64,000 bases of DNA, from assembly GCF_000524195.1 (NCBI RefSeq), contig NW_020170429.1:456409-520408 (forward strand). The letters run 5' to 3'. A program made the translations under genes and the position numbers. Source of the stretch: Echinococcus granulosus. Lineage: Eukaryota; Platyhelminthes; Cestoda; Cyclophyllidea; Taeniidae. Shown piece after piece: positions 51,701 through 63,040 of the stretch. Each line of letters opens with the position of its first letter. Position 1 is the stretch's first letter. The notes beneath the pieces are model-generated. The model did no database searches and was not told where the DNA came from. It saw nothing but the letters and a program-made list of their open reading frames with translations.

Positions 51701-54700
51701 TTCATGAAAGTACATTTAAATAACAAAGTCCACGAAAGTTTCAAGCTGGCTAAGGAATTACATTTACGCCTTTACATACTATACATTTGTAATCAGTAAA
51801 GAGTTTTTCTAACGGTAATTAGCAATAATGGACATTTGCAATCTAGTCAATTGTACCCTAGACATGTATTTTCTGGTTAAAGAAATGGCTAAGAATCAAT
51901 TGATATTGGAAATGTGGTCTAAGGATGATAATGATTTACCGTTCACTTTCCTCTTCAACTCAAGGCACTTTATCAGAAATGGAAATGACGACACCTACGG
52001 TGATGAACGCAAAACCGTCTCCACATACGAAGTTATCTTCCACAGTCGTTGCACTAACGCCTCTGGGACACAGCCCTGTTGCTTTTGGCTCTGCTGGTGG
52101 TCGCAGATCAATGTCGCCTGCCCGTTGGAAGCTGGGAGAGGTACAAATCGGTTACATAGCGCCTCCGAGAGCAGCGCCAGCACTCGGTGCGGCCAGTCCG
52201 GATGCTCCGGGTTGTTAGCCTCGGTGGAGGTAGGTGTGTGGAGAAGAGACGGCAGCGCGGAGTGCACACTGGTCGCCTCTTTACGTAGAGTGGTCATCAG
52301 GGCAGCACGACGACGTTGTGCCATCGAGTGCACCAGCAGCAGGCGTGGACAAGTGCAGGAGAAAGTATCTGTGGGACTAATGAGATAAGAAGTGAGATAT
52401 CTCTGTGATCACAATCTTTACAACCTATGGCGCCTAGTAGACTCGCGCTTTACGTGCTTCCCGAGCAAGAGGCACAATGTAAGTTACTAACAGTAATGAT
52501 TGCACACATTGCTTGGTTTTACCTTCTTTCAAGTTTAATACTCTTGTAAGAATTATTATTGACTTGTCATGTCCACCATACCACTGCATCTACCGCTTGG
52601 ATTTACAAAAGGACGGTTGGACGTATCCACAGGCATGGATGTCAGTAAAGATGTTTTACATGAAGGGTGACCCGCGCATGATTAGAAAAATCAACCGTGA
52701 CTCAGATACGAGCTAACCGCATACCTGCATATTAATCACCTGAGCCTAGACACATAGCCCTCCACTCAATGTCAGCGGTACACGGCAGATAGGATGAGCA
52801 TACTCCGGGTGGAATGCTTTCCATCAAGGGCTGTCCGCTGTTTACTCTGTGTACCCCTTATTGCTCATGCTTCAAGCAACTGACCGATGCCCGCATCAAC
52901 AGCATTCCTGTGAGATCAGTTACTCACCTAGCTAAATACAACACGACAAGTTAAATGAAGACGGTTTCCTACTTGAACCGGTTCCTGCCCTTATTGTGCG
53001 TTTAAGCTCGTGAGAATAAATCGCTACTGCTGAAACGGACAAGCATACATGTAAAATCTTCACCTGCATTTGGTAGTCTCAGTAGCCTTATACCCTTTTC
53101 GTACTGCCAAACCAGCTTTTCATAGTACTAAAGCCCCGTATAATCTCATACAAATAAGGATATCATGTACCATAATTAATACTCGTTAAATCAGCACCGC
53201 GACAGTTGACTGAAACATCCATACATACTCTTGACAAGATTTGACCATCACTGGTGAAGTGGAAAGTAGGGTCATTGTATTAAGTGGTTACGAAAGCCAC
53301 TATTAAGAGAAAGTATCAGTTGCGATCGCCAATCCGGAGAGGGGGTGCATTCGAGCGTCTGCAAATTCGTAAGGGATTTAGCATGGAATACGATCCAAGA
53401 TAAAGAGGAGTCAATTATCCCATAATTGTATATCACGAAAAAGTGGCGAGCCATGTAGCTTTCACAAACCAAAAGTATTCTTGTAAGTAGTAAAATTCAC
53501 AGTTAACAGCTGCATACCCAAAAGTTTAGGAGAAAATCAAGCAGAAAAGAATGGAAACTCAAAAAAATGAACACAATCCGGAGCTTATTTAAGTCACAAT
53601 TTTATTGAGAGAAAAACAAGTCGGAGACGAAGAAGAATACTAGCACGGAATTTTCAATCATACACAGGTAAGACTTCATTTTGGTTGAGTGATCAGTCAC
53701 AAAGTAACCAGATTTAAATCGGGACACAGTCCTTGAGTAGACGTCGAAGGCAACAAAGTGGTAAAAAACATTCAGAAGACGCTATATTCGCCCAAATGAA
53801 AGCATTTTCCACAGAAAAAGGCATAAGAGACTAAAAGCAAACATCCCTAATGCTGTTTTGCTACAAGGCATTCACAACGGCATCGATATATGGTCTTCAC
53901 ACAAGTGACATACCGTTACATTACGTGAAACTGAATATGATATCACCAAATATTTGTATCTGATGGCATTTACATGTACTCAAACATTCACGGAGGGGGG
54001 AAAGATTCATAACTTGTCAAAACCAAACTTCAGCCGTCTCATGAAAGAGGTAGAAGTCGACGTAACGGTTCCACGGCATTCAGCATGAACCCCGAATACT
54101 GATTGTCAAACAAACGTATTAAATGCTAGTAATGAAGAATGGGAGTACTGGAGGTAAAGAATAAAAAGAACCAAGGGGATTTAGCCATTCATGTGTAACA
54201 TAAATTCGACTTACACGCAAAATCGTGGATTTTTCCATTCCTCCAGCCAACTATAGCGCCGGAGCGATTTCCCATTTTCAAAGACATTAGTAGTAGACAA
54301 CATGATATCCTAAAAACCAACAAAAAACTTCCAGATAATTAAGCTTGGTACATCATCAAATTGGACACTTCCAATCAGCATCGCTACAGTAATTCATTTC
54401 AAGGCTTTTTGGAATAAAATGATGTAAAATGCGGATTCAATAGTTCATTATCTAACAGTTTCTTCGTGAAATGATTAAATTTTAACGCTTTCAGCTTCAG
54501 AAATTTCAACCACAAGAAAAGTTTACATCTAACCAGAACTCTTGACCCTATATACACACGTGCGATGCTAGCAAGCGTGTCCCAGACCAGACGCCACCCA
54601 TCACGGTGGCAGGCGCCGGTGGCAGTACGTGCATGCGTCAACGTCTAAACGAGTAATCCGCATAAAACCCTAAGTACCCCCAATAACAGACGAGATTTCA

Positions 54701-57605
54701 AGCACAGGATAGTAAGTTGATAGGACCCTCAAACTAACTAAGACATTCAAATGGTACAAAGATTTCAAAAGCATCCATAAGTTTACTAGTGACGATACCA
54801 GCCGCGGTTATCCACAACACGGTACGGCATCAACTCTTGTGAACAGTCATCTCGAGGAAAGTAGGGTTGACAACAGTTACCAAGGGGAGGGGAAAAACAA
54901 TCATTCACAAATATATGCAATTTGGAAACATTAGTAAGTGCTAATGGCATGGCAACCACTTCTGACCCGAAGAGATTTGGATGCTGTACGGAGTTCAAGA
55001 AGGACTCTGACAAGATCTGGATTTTCTGAATTGCATCAGCTGCAGCAAAATCCGGGTACATCATTTCCCTCCATAATCAAAATACGATTTGAAGTAGCGG
55101 AAGGGTGTGGAAAGCAAAATGAATCATCGTGCCCTAGGATGGTGCGACAGAAGCTTTTAAAGCATTACTTCAAAGCTGGAATACGTACATAAATATCACG
55201 GAGGGCTTAGTAGCCAATAAACACAGCTTTCATTCCTTCTTTCCTTTCCTAAACTCAAAAGTATGGTTTGACTTAAAAACTCCTCGTAATATCATTAAAT
55301 CCTTTGTATTGGCTTGATAAAGATCACTTTTAAACACCTGCGAATTTCGAGTCCCCCAAAACGAATCCAATCCGTTTTTTGATATAAAACATGATAAGTG
55401 ACAAAACATCCACCATTTAATCCAACTCACAATAATGCCTTGTAAAAATAGTGGGCGTAGTGATAAGTGCTGGAGCAAAATTATTATGCCTCATGCACAA
55501 TGAAAAGAAAATTTTCAACCACAAGCAAAACTAGGCCTTCCACGAGAGTAAAATCTAGCTTTAAGGATTTGCGCGTCGGCTACAAGAAGTGCGCACTGAA
55601 ACACTTTTGAACTGAACGAATTTCTGCAGAAAACCTTGTGTTTTGTTTGTAGCTTGGCTGAATGCATTTGCACCAAAGGGGAATGAAAAAGCTAACTTCC
55701 TTCTACAGGAAAAAACTAAACTCACAGGAAGTTCAACTGACTTGCTTCGAGAACAAGGGACAAGGGGAAATTCACTGAAAGACGTCCCAAATAATCGAGT
55801 TGTACCATTACTTGTACAACACCATAAAGTATGCTCAGGCAAACAGTCTATCTTATTTCCTAAATCCTTCTTTGACAAACCAAGAAGAAATACCTACCCA
55901 ACTTCGAAGAGATATAAAGAGTGAGTTCCGGAAGATTTCACAGATCGTGGGTGCACCGTTTGATGTGACCCTTGAGAGGTAAATCCAAGCCTGTACTGAG
56001 CACGCCATTAACCTTTGAATCGTCGTAATAAGTGTAAGGACTGTTAAAATAACCTGCCTTTAAAAATTTCCACTTCATAAGAGCTTTATTAGTTTTTCGA
56101 AACAAAATCCGAGCACATTGAGGATTTAAATGAATGTCCAGAACGTTTGTTCCTTCCCTTGTTTAGTAAGCTCCCACATTAAAGCAAGTCGTGGAAGTTT
56201 AAGAAACCCCATCCTCTATTAGGCATCCCCCAAGATCTTAACGAACAATTTGCTTTTGCTAAGAATTCATCTACAATAGACACCTATTCTTTGATGTCCA
56301 TGCATTACTTTATAAAGAAAAACTCCTTTCATATGAAAACAATTAATATTGCATTTAAAAACTCAAAATATAAAGTATTTTCAAAGCAGACGATGATAGG
56401 AAATGATCATACCTCTCAAACGGTACTTTTGATTAGTCCCAAAAGGGAAGGAAATCTGACACAAGGGTCATGACATTCCAAAACAAAACTCGCCCCCTTC
56501 CCCAAACACAGGTAAGATGTGATGTTGTGCGGATCAGACATGAAATGTTTCCAGCCCTTGACAGAGGAAAAAACATTTCACACAGTGAGAGTACAAAATT
56601 GTGACATTGCAGTCTACCGAAAATGTCTTCCTCTGCTGCTATTGAATGGCCGATAAAACGGTAAATAAACCCATGTTGTCTTGACATTAGACAGGTGAAA
56701 CAGAACAGGAAGTGGCCAGAGAAAAAAAGCCTCAAATAAGGGGAAATCACAATAACCTTGTCTCGTCGCACGTTAAATATCTCGGTTCCATGCGAAAACA
56801 ATGCACATGAATGAAGAAAACAGGCATAATATTATGAGAAAAATTATACGAAAGAAGAATGTAGGTACAACCACCAAGACGGAAAATGAGGTAGGAATTG
56901 ATGATGCTTGAAAACGCGAGCCATATACTAAATAGTCACTTCGACTACGAAGAGTGCGAAAATGTTTCACTAGTTTGAGGCTATTAACACTAAAGAATGA
57001 TGGCTAATATAACGATGACAGACAGCGCAGCTGCAACCACTGACAGGGACTGTAAATCACATAGCAAACCGAACGTTGACGACTCCAAATATTGCCATGG
57101 AATGGAGCATATGGGATGAAAATCATACATTAAGAGGAGGTAAACGTAATTTCCCCCGAAACCAGTTTGAATGAGGTAACTGGTAGCAATGACCCAGATA
57201 AACCTATTTTGAGGTTATGTTTAGCTTCAAACACGGAGACAGTTAGCCAGCCGATGTAGAAGAGATATGATAGGAAAGCAAAAAACAACAACTTTCCCTG
57301 AGGTAGTTTTGAGATCGAATCTCATCATTGCCCGCCCAGGTGGTCAACAAAGCGGTGTATATGGCAAGAGACCCCAGTCGCGACTGCGCAGTATTAGGGG
57401 CGGCGAAGAGGCGCACATTACCACCGCCGGGGACAGCGATGGATTCCATGTAGGCGGTGGCCACTTGACTGGCCACCGCAAAAGCTCGCACCAACGAGTG
57501 GCCCGTCGGATCGCCACCAGTGCCGGAGACTGCGCGTGCAGTGCAAAAGCTAGGCGCGTGGAAGGCGGTCTTCTCGGTTGGACTGAGGGGCAATGAAACG
57601 ACACG
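48722..57605 (-). CDS. 3' part of an unrecognised gene, probably helical-repeat protein
   Basis: Three exons are visible. One opens at 57605 after CTTCCTTCCAG and stays open to about 57243 (GHSLVRAFAVASQVATAYME, then GSLAIYTALLTTWAGNDEIR). A second is 52368-52029 (RLLLVHSMAQRRRAALMTTL, then DWPHRVLALLSEALCNRF). The last, 49085-48722, ends at a stop (TPWLHIYVGQPDSIALLLHA, then GRLVMEVLRG). The 52029 donor (phase 2, GTATGT) and 49086 acceptor fit exactly. The 57-kb exon lacks a good consensus donor, so its join to 52368 is unresolved and exons may be missing or belong to another gene. Composition is helix-rich with regular leucines, as in HEAT/ARM-type scaffolds, but no named family is recognised. 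The 5' end is not identified. Confidence 0.5.
49935..51030 (+). mobile_element. TRIM copy T8, both LTRs in direct orientation
   Basis: The 5' LTR begins at about 49935 (TGCAACACTTCGATTG) and carries GGTATGGCCCTTGGGCCATGCC. The 3' LTR begins near 50830 after AGAGGAGGGC and carries CTCTGGGCCACGTCAGTTGCCC. Total about 1.1 kb. The interior holds the conserved GATACCTCCTCCACCTCTC and TCTGTCCTTTATTAAATAGA blocks. It lies in the intron before the terminal exon of the minus-strand gene, antisense. Short open stretches inside it are not genes. Confidence 0.75.
51314..51679 (-). CDS. Two linked exons: alternative 3' end of the neighbouring gene or a nested gene
   Basis: Exon 51679-51590 follows a good acceptor (CCTTTCAG) and ends at a strong donor (GTAAGT); it reads QQEYAKLSSYPFLRIVEQEL and onward. 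Exon 51500-51314 begins after TTAATTCCAG in matching phase and ends at TAA. It contains one likely membrane segment (TLFWIWAHYLMIAELTGFVV) followed by YRDPYRTPKK. The first exon needs a phase-2 donor upstream, which is what the exon ending at 52029 offers, so these two exons could be an alternative terminus of that gene in place of the 49085-48722 exon. Alternatively they are the end of a small nested gene whose first exon I did not find. Family not recognised. Confidence 0.5.
52369..55652. other. Non-coding or intronic interval, nothing supported
   Basis: AT-rich with scattered short open stretches. Nothing here has both splice borders and a recognisable composition or motif. Confidence 0.4.
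55653..55920 (+). CDS. Candidate isolated plus-strand exon (low confidence)
   Basis: Preceded by CTTGTGTTTTGTTTGTAG and followed by GTGAGT, this interval is open for 88 codons with phases 1 in and 2 out. It reads AWLNAFAPKGNEKANFLLQE at the start. A second plus-strand frame is open from about 55785 to 55979 (YHYLYNTIKYAQANSLSYFL, then IPTQLRRDIKSEFR) and ends at AGAG-GTAAAT. A minus-strand frame is open as well. Three overlapping frames make the choice uncertain, and no partner exons were found. It could be an exon, a retroposed fragment with a frame slip, or chance. Confidence 0.22.
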
Positions 57606-59732
57606 CTGGAAGGAAGAGACAGAAGGTTGGTCACTTGAAAAAAACGTTAACGAAAGCTTTATGAAACCTGCTAAATTGAATGCAGTAGAAAAATGCAAAC
57701 AAGTGGATAAAATTGTGGGTACGAGAGGCTGTAATTAAGGAGCTGAAGATATTAAACAATCCTCTTAGAGTACAATGTCAGTTCAATTACCCCATCATTG
57801 CCATTTAATCTCAATGAATCTGACTTGAAACCTTACACTAGCACTACACCAACTGACCACTATGACACCTTTCAAACCTACACATTGGAACACACTTTTC
57901 CCGATCCCATCGCATCTTACCGGACTTCCAGAATCTCAAATACGTAAGTGAATCGCCACCCTGACGAAAAAAGTGTTGATAAATTAAATCAAATGGGTTC
58001 TAAAGTCACCACTCCTATTAATTCATATTGGTCTCCCCGTGTTTACAGATAAATCTTTGACCCGAAGATCTCCTAGATGCAGTAGTCGCAACATTACAAA
58101 ATCCAACAGACTGATAAAAACAGGAGAAACCCTATTGTAATCGTCTGAACGAAAATGATAGAGAAGGACTTATGATTAAGCAGCTGAGGTGATCAGCCGA
58201 TACTCTTGCAGGACAAGCCTCGCTCAACCAATCAGACAAATAATGATTTCAAAAGTACGGATGAACAGTCTTGGGATATCGGCTCGAAGCTCCACCAACT
58301 AGCTTCTGCTTCGTCTTCTAATTGTATATATTAAAAGCTGTATCCCAGATACTTTCGTTAAAGACGAACCATGTATTTTTACGACGACGAAACTTTCAAT
58401 TTAGATAGAAAGTACTCAAGACTCATACCCTCACCTTGAATTAGAGCGATTCTCCAGTGCGGCTGGTTAATTACAGCGCCGGTTAAGCAACCCGGGTGAG
58501 ACGTAATAAAACCGGGATTCGGAAAGCTAAATCTCATATGATATCAATTAGCCAACATCTCTAGTTCTATTTTCCTTCAGACAAAGGGCTATACCTCTGT
58601 GTTCAGATGAAATGCGACTATCGCTGCTAAACATCCCTGAAAAATTAATTCAAAATTTGAAAAAAAATTAAACCAAGAGTGAATGCCGACTACGTCATGA
58701 GTGAGTTGTAGATGGAAGTATAGGGTGAACTTACTAAATACCCATAAAGCAATGCATATATTCTAAAGTTAGTGAAAATAAAACAAGACTAGATTCCAAA
58801 CTGTTTGACCAAGATTGGGTCACTAAGAGCGGTGTAAAAAATAACCAGGCAGCACTGTAGATGTAAAATTAGGAAGTCTGACAAAAACCTAGTTCGATAA
58901 TGACAGCATTCAATCAGGGACTCGAGTTCATCAAATCTGTAACCAAACCGAATTGCCATCTAAGCAAAATCAATCCAATAGCAAGCGGATTCAAAGGAGT
59001 GGTTTGCGATATACCATGACAAGAATGAGGGAAATTGAGGAAGCAACAAAATCAAAATGATTACATTCGCGCTTTCGAGAGAAGTTAGGTCAGGCAAACT
59101 AAAAGAGTGAGGTAAGAAAGTGGTACAATCTGGCTGGTAAATATCGCTAAACCAGCGTAGCGTGTTGACTTGACGATAAGCTACGGAAACTTATTCATAA
59201 GTCGATGAATAAAAAAAGGCATGCCATAACGGAGAAAGAAGAGTAGATTAGAATCAAGCTAATTAACAAAAAGTGGAATTGGAAAAGTGTATTTTACAGT
59301 ACTATTACACCGTAAATTAGATGCCTTCGACTTTTAAGTAGTGTTGATGTGCGGAGCATTAAGGACGTTGGATGTAGAAAAATACTTGAGTTTAGATTAA
59401 ACAAGGTCTTAAGTATTCCTCCATAATAAAAAATGAAAGCTATTCAAACTCGTTAAGGTAACGAATGACAGTGAAGACTCTTGAAGAATAGAATGAACAT
59501 AACGAAAATAGATTTCCAAAGACCAGCTCTAGAATAACATGGGATCGATTAAAAAACGAAGCACTAGTCCAACACCTTGAAGCAATTCCTAAAGTTTAAG
59601 CATATTTAGTACAAAGCTACAAACATTCGAAATTCGAAAAATGATGACTTATTTTGGATCTAATGCGCGCGTTAAAATCTTCACAACAAAGCCATAAAAG
59701 CCCAATTTGAAGAGTATAAATAAAAAGCTAAC

Positions 59733-60392
59733 TTATCGCACCTCCAAAAATCTCATGAACCGCGATATCTTGGGATTGGACAGATTCGAAATTAACTTCT
59801 TTGCACAAAACACCGATGCGTAGACGTCATAATCAACTGGAGAAACGGAGGTATTTCCACCGGAAAGTACGGAGCGATTGTAAATCGGAACAGTAAGAGA
59901 AGAAACACCTTTTAAGAGGACAATGGCTCCAATGAGATCCGACCTTTCTCTCTCTCCTGAAAGGGCATTAAAAGACAATTAAATCCGACCAAGCATATTG
60001 CATCGCAAACCCTCGAAATAAGCACCTTCAGCATCCCTGGGAACTGGAAGGCCGCAAAAGTATTTTGATACTATGAAGGTATTTGAGGAAACGTTGGAGA
60101 TATTGAACTCTGACTTAAGACTTAGAACGACCTTGCTATCGAGACTCTGAAATAATTTTGCATCCAAGGAGGCTTGCGCAACCCCAATTTCATCTTCAAA
60201 CAAACTGCGCTATACTACTATTAATTATGTAAGAAGATTTACTTTAGTTGTCCAGAGTAAAACAAGTTGGAAAAGAAAAAGAACACAAAATATGGCAAGT
60301 AGAAATAGCCAAGTAGTACGCGACTTCATGGCTCTGGGTAAAAGTCTGAGGAGTGAGACAGGATACACAATACCCCGAATTGAGGAAGCCAT
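59733..60392 (-). CDS. Candidate type II single-pass membrane protein (possible Golgi/ER luminal enzyme), 5' exons
   Basis: Exon 60392-60243 starts at an ATG with an in-frame TAA upstream. It encodes 50 residues ending in a signal-anchor: basic KSR, then TTWLFLLAIFCVLFLFQLVL. Exon 60209-59990 follows in phase, then 59956 down to a stop at 59733 (or a donor at 59741). The region after the membrane segment has several N-glycosylation sequons (NIS, NVS, NRS, NTS), as expected for a luminal stem and domain. Cytoplasmic tail, anchor and luminal domain is the layout of Golgi glycosyltransferases, but no catalytic motif is seen and only about 198 residues are accounted for, so more exons may follow. 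The second intron would be just 33 bp with a non-consensus GTCGGA donor; a GTTTGC donor 24 bp earlier is equally in phase. Confidence 0.42.
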
Positions 60393-62220
60393 TTTATTAG
60401 AGATTTATGAGGTCAGGAACTAATCATGGTGAAGCACGCAACAGTCCCAAACTGGAATTTTGAGCACATTCATAAAGCGCAAAGACCCTGTGAATAATCA
60501 TGCGCATCATCGTCGAATAGTAGCGTGTAAGAATACACTGTTTGCATTAAAGTATTTAGCATGAAGTATGCTATTAAATGAAGCAAATTTAAATTCTTGA
60601 CGCATTAATTTGGCACTTTTGCGCCCATATCTCCAAAACCGGGACCCCCAATTATAACGACGAATGCATAAAATAGAACCCCACTACTTTTTTGAACCCA
60701 ACCTTGTACAGAATCCAATAATTGAAGCTAACCAACCGTTTTGTTACATTTGCACAGTCTTTTGACTTCCAGAACTTCTCCAAACATGCATCAATAATAG
60801 AGGAGTTGGAGCGCTGCACAGGGTGTACAGAAATCAGACTGAAGTGCCCCTGCAGTTAGGCACACCGCCAAACAAAATACCAATTCCAGCATGACTGTAG
60901 CAACATAAACATGGTTAATAAACAGTTATCTGGACTTCGATCTACGTTTGGAAATGTGGAACCCATTTTGAATGCGTTCTCTTAGCAATGACTTATTTAA
61001 ATTATTTTATGAGTAAACATAAGCAATAAACAAACTTTACGGGAGCTAAAGCATCTCTCCGGAAAGACGCCTTTGCATAGGACTGCTATACAGGAGATAA
61101 TAATCTACGTTTTACAATTGTAAATACTTTAGATTTGTTGACCTTCCTACTAATGCGAACCATTTGATCCGTACATAAGTGCTGAAAATTATCATTTTGT
61201 AGGTGGTGCATGTGTGGATATAGATGCATGGATTATGAACTAGCCTACAGGACGGATTGAGGTTTTTTTTGCAGCATCTGGCACAAGGGTATTGTGGATG
61301 GAAAAATGGATGGCAGGTAGATAGATGGACAGATCATTAGTGTGCTTCGCCTCCCTGAGAGGTCGTAATAAGGTGTATTGGTGTAGATTTATTGTTAAAG
61401 TATAAGTGGGTTGAAAACCCATAGACATGACCTTCTGGACATGCTGCCAGGCGACCTTCGGAGCCTTCACGGTCGACGGTAGATAAGTGAATAATTAAAG
61501 CGCCGTGGTTGTCACGTAATGAAATGTCACCCGAAACTTAACTAGATTAAGGCCCCAGTTCTAAAGGCTCGACACATCATTTGGCGCAAAATCCACATCC
61601 GTTAATGCTAGAAGAGTTCATTAGCATTTTTTTTTTTTAAAAAATGATGAGCCTATCACCGCCCCGTCAGTCTAGGCTTAACCAGGTAGATGATGCCTTA
61701 TGAGGCAGACCCGTCGACACCCACTCTCTGATGCTGCACAAATTTGAAGGGTCACTGAAACCCGACTTAGCCTCACCGTAGCAAATACTCCTCATCCTCA
61801 TAACCTGCCTAGTACAACGCTCAACTGTTCGAATTGTGCACGGGACCTCAGACGCTATTCGGCAACTAATCACTTTTCTCTAGTTACTTGTACAAAATCC
61901 CAGCACCTGTTATTGACTATACGAGCAACACTTCATTGAAATTCTTCATAGCTACGCTTTCTTAAACAAGTCAATCCAGACTCCATGAACAAGCATTGAA
62001 GACCACCCTCACCCTATTAAAGTGGAACACAACAGAGGAAAAGCAACATAAATTGGCATAGTGGTAATAGAATAGGGGAGACAGAAAGAAAATCGCAATA
62101 TTAATGGATTTGATGATAAAAGTAACCAACAACACGTTCACCTCCTAGGGCGCTCTAAATGCAACACAAGCGTTTCCACACACACACGCAGAGAGAAATG
62201 GTGTGACGTGCCTCACACCC
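60393..62220. other. Intergenic interval, nothing firmly supported
   Basis: Contains a T homopolymer near 61629-61638 and a minus-strand open stretch at 61240-61470 without splice support. I see no RNA gene. Confidence 0.4.
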
Positions 62221-63040
62221 CTATTCCTTTAACCGATTCTGGTGAGCCCACGTAGACTCCGGCTCTAAGGGCGAATGTACCACCACCTGCACCACGAAAC
62301 TTAATGGCGGAGCAATGCTTGGAGGGCAATCGGCAATGCGGAGCGCATCGCGCAGTGCCACCCCACCGCAATACCATCGCTGGCGATCGGGCGGCCAACC
62401 AATTAGTGTAGCAAGACGCCGTTTTGCCTCGAGCACCGATTGGTTGCTCGTTACAGGTAGGGAATACTCATCTCCCGTGGAGAGGCGCATTCGGAGATCG
62501 AAAGGACGTGGGGCTGCGGAAGTGGAGGATGAGGAGGCGGTAAAAGGGGAGGGGAAGAGAGTAGAGTGAGATGAGCGTCGACCACCGTACTTCCGACGCA
62601 TTTTTTTGCTTAATGAGTGCGCCCTTCGTCGACGGGGGTGAAAAAGACGGCGGAAGGGATGGGATGCACCACGCGAGGAAGGGGAAGGGGAGGCGGAGAT
62701 TGCCTCGGTAGGGGCGGAGGAAGGGGCGACAGCGCTGACAACAGTGGTGGTGGAAGTTACGGGGGCATGGGGTGAGAGGAGGCTGACTACAGTGACACCC
62801 TCGTCGTCTTCGTCGTCACCTGTGGCGTCGAGGGTGTTGGCGAAGGTGGCACCGGCGGGAACGACAGAGGAGTAAGAGGAAGAGAGAATCTGATCACCGG
62901 AGCTTCCAGCTCCACTGGGGTCGGGTTCCAAGTTGGTGGGTTGGGAAAGTACGAACACCGGAAGCTGATAGCGATTGCCTAGCTCATCGTAGCTCTCCGA
63001 CAAGGTTCCTAATGGTAGAGAAGCCGACAGTGGTTTTAGT
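62221..63040 (-). CDS. Ubiquitin domain-containing protein UBTD1/UBTD2-like, C-terminal exon
   Basis: UBTD proteins pair an N-terminal DC-UbP/UBTD2 domain with a C-terminal ubiquitin-like fold and interact with E2 enzymes of the UBE2D type. This last exon starts after GTGATCAG at 63041 and ends at a TAG, about 273 residues. Its beginning, SLPLGTLSESYDELGNRYQL then PVFVLSQPTNLE, is the family signature at the end of the N-terminal domain. The end, FDLRMRLSTGDEYSLPV, then EAKRRLATLIGWPPDRQRWY and LSFVVQVVVH, is the ubiquitin-like domain. Between them lies a linker of about 140 residues, Ser/Thr/Ala-rich with an acidic run (GDDEDDEG) and a basic cluster (RRLFHPRRRRAHS), against roughly 30 residues in human UBTD1. 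The N-terminal exons lie beyond the window or were not found in 63041-64000. Confidence 0.87.

Noticed and set aside
57267..57596. Plus-strand ORF rich in Arg and Gly
   Set aside because: Opposite strand of a GC-rich minus exon with a good acceptor; no splice or family support of its own.
61240..61470. Minus-strand ORF with a UBA-like VMSMGF string
   Set aside because: Too short a match, no splice borders, and the rest does not resemble a UBA domain.
62315..62569. Plus-strand ORF opposite the UBTD exon
   Set aside because: It is the antisense shadow of the well-supported UBTD-like exon and has low-complexity composition.
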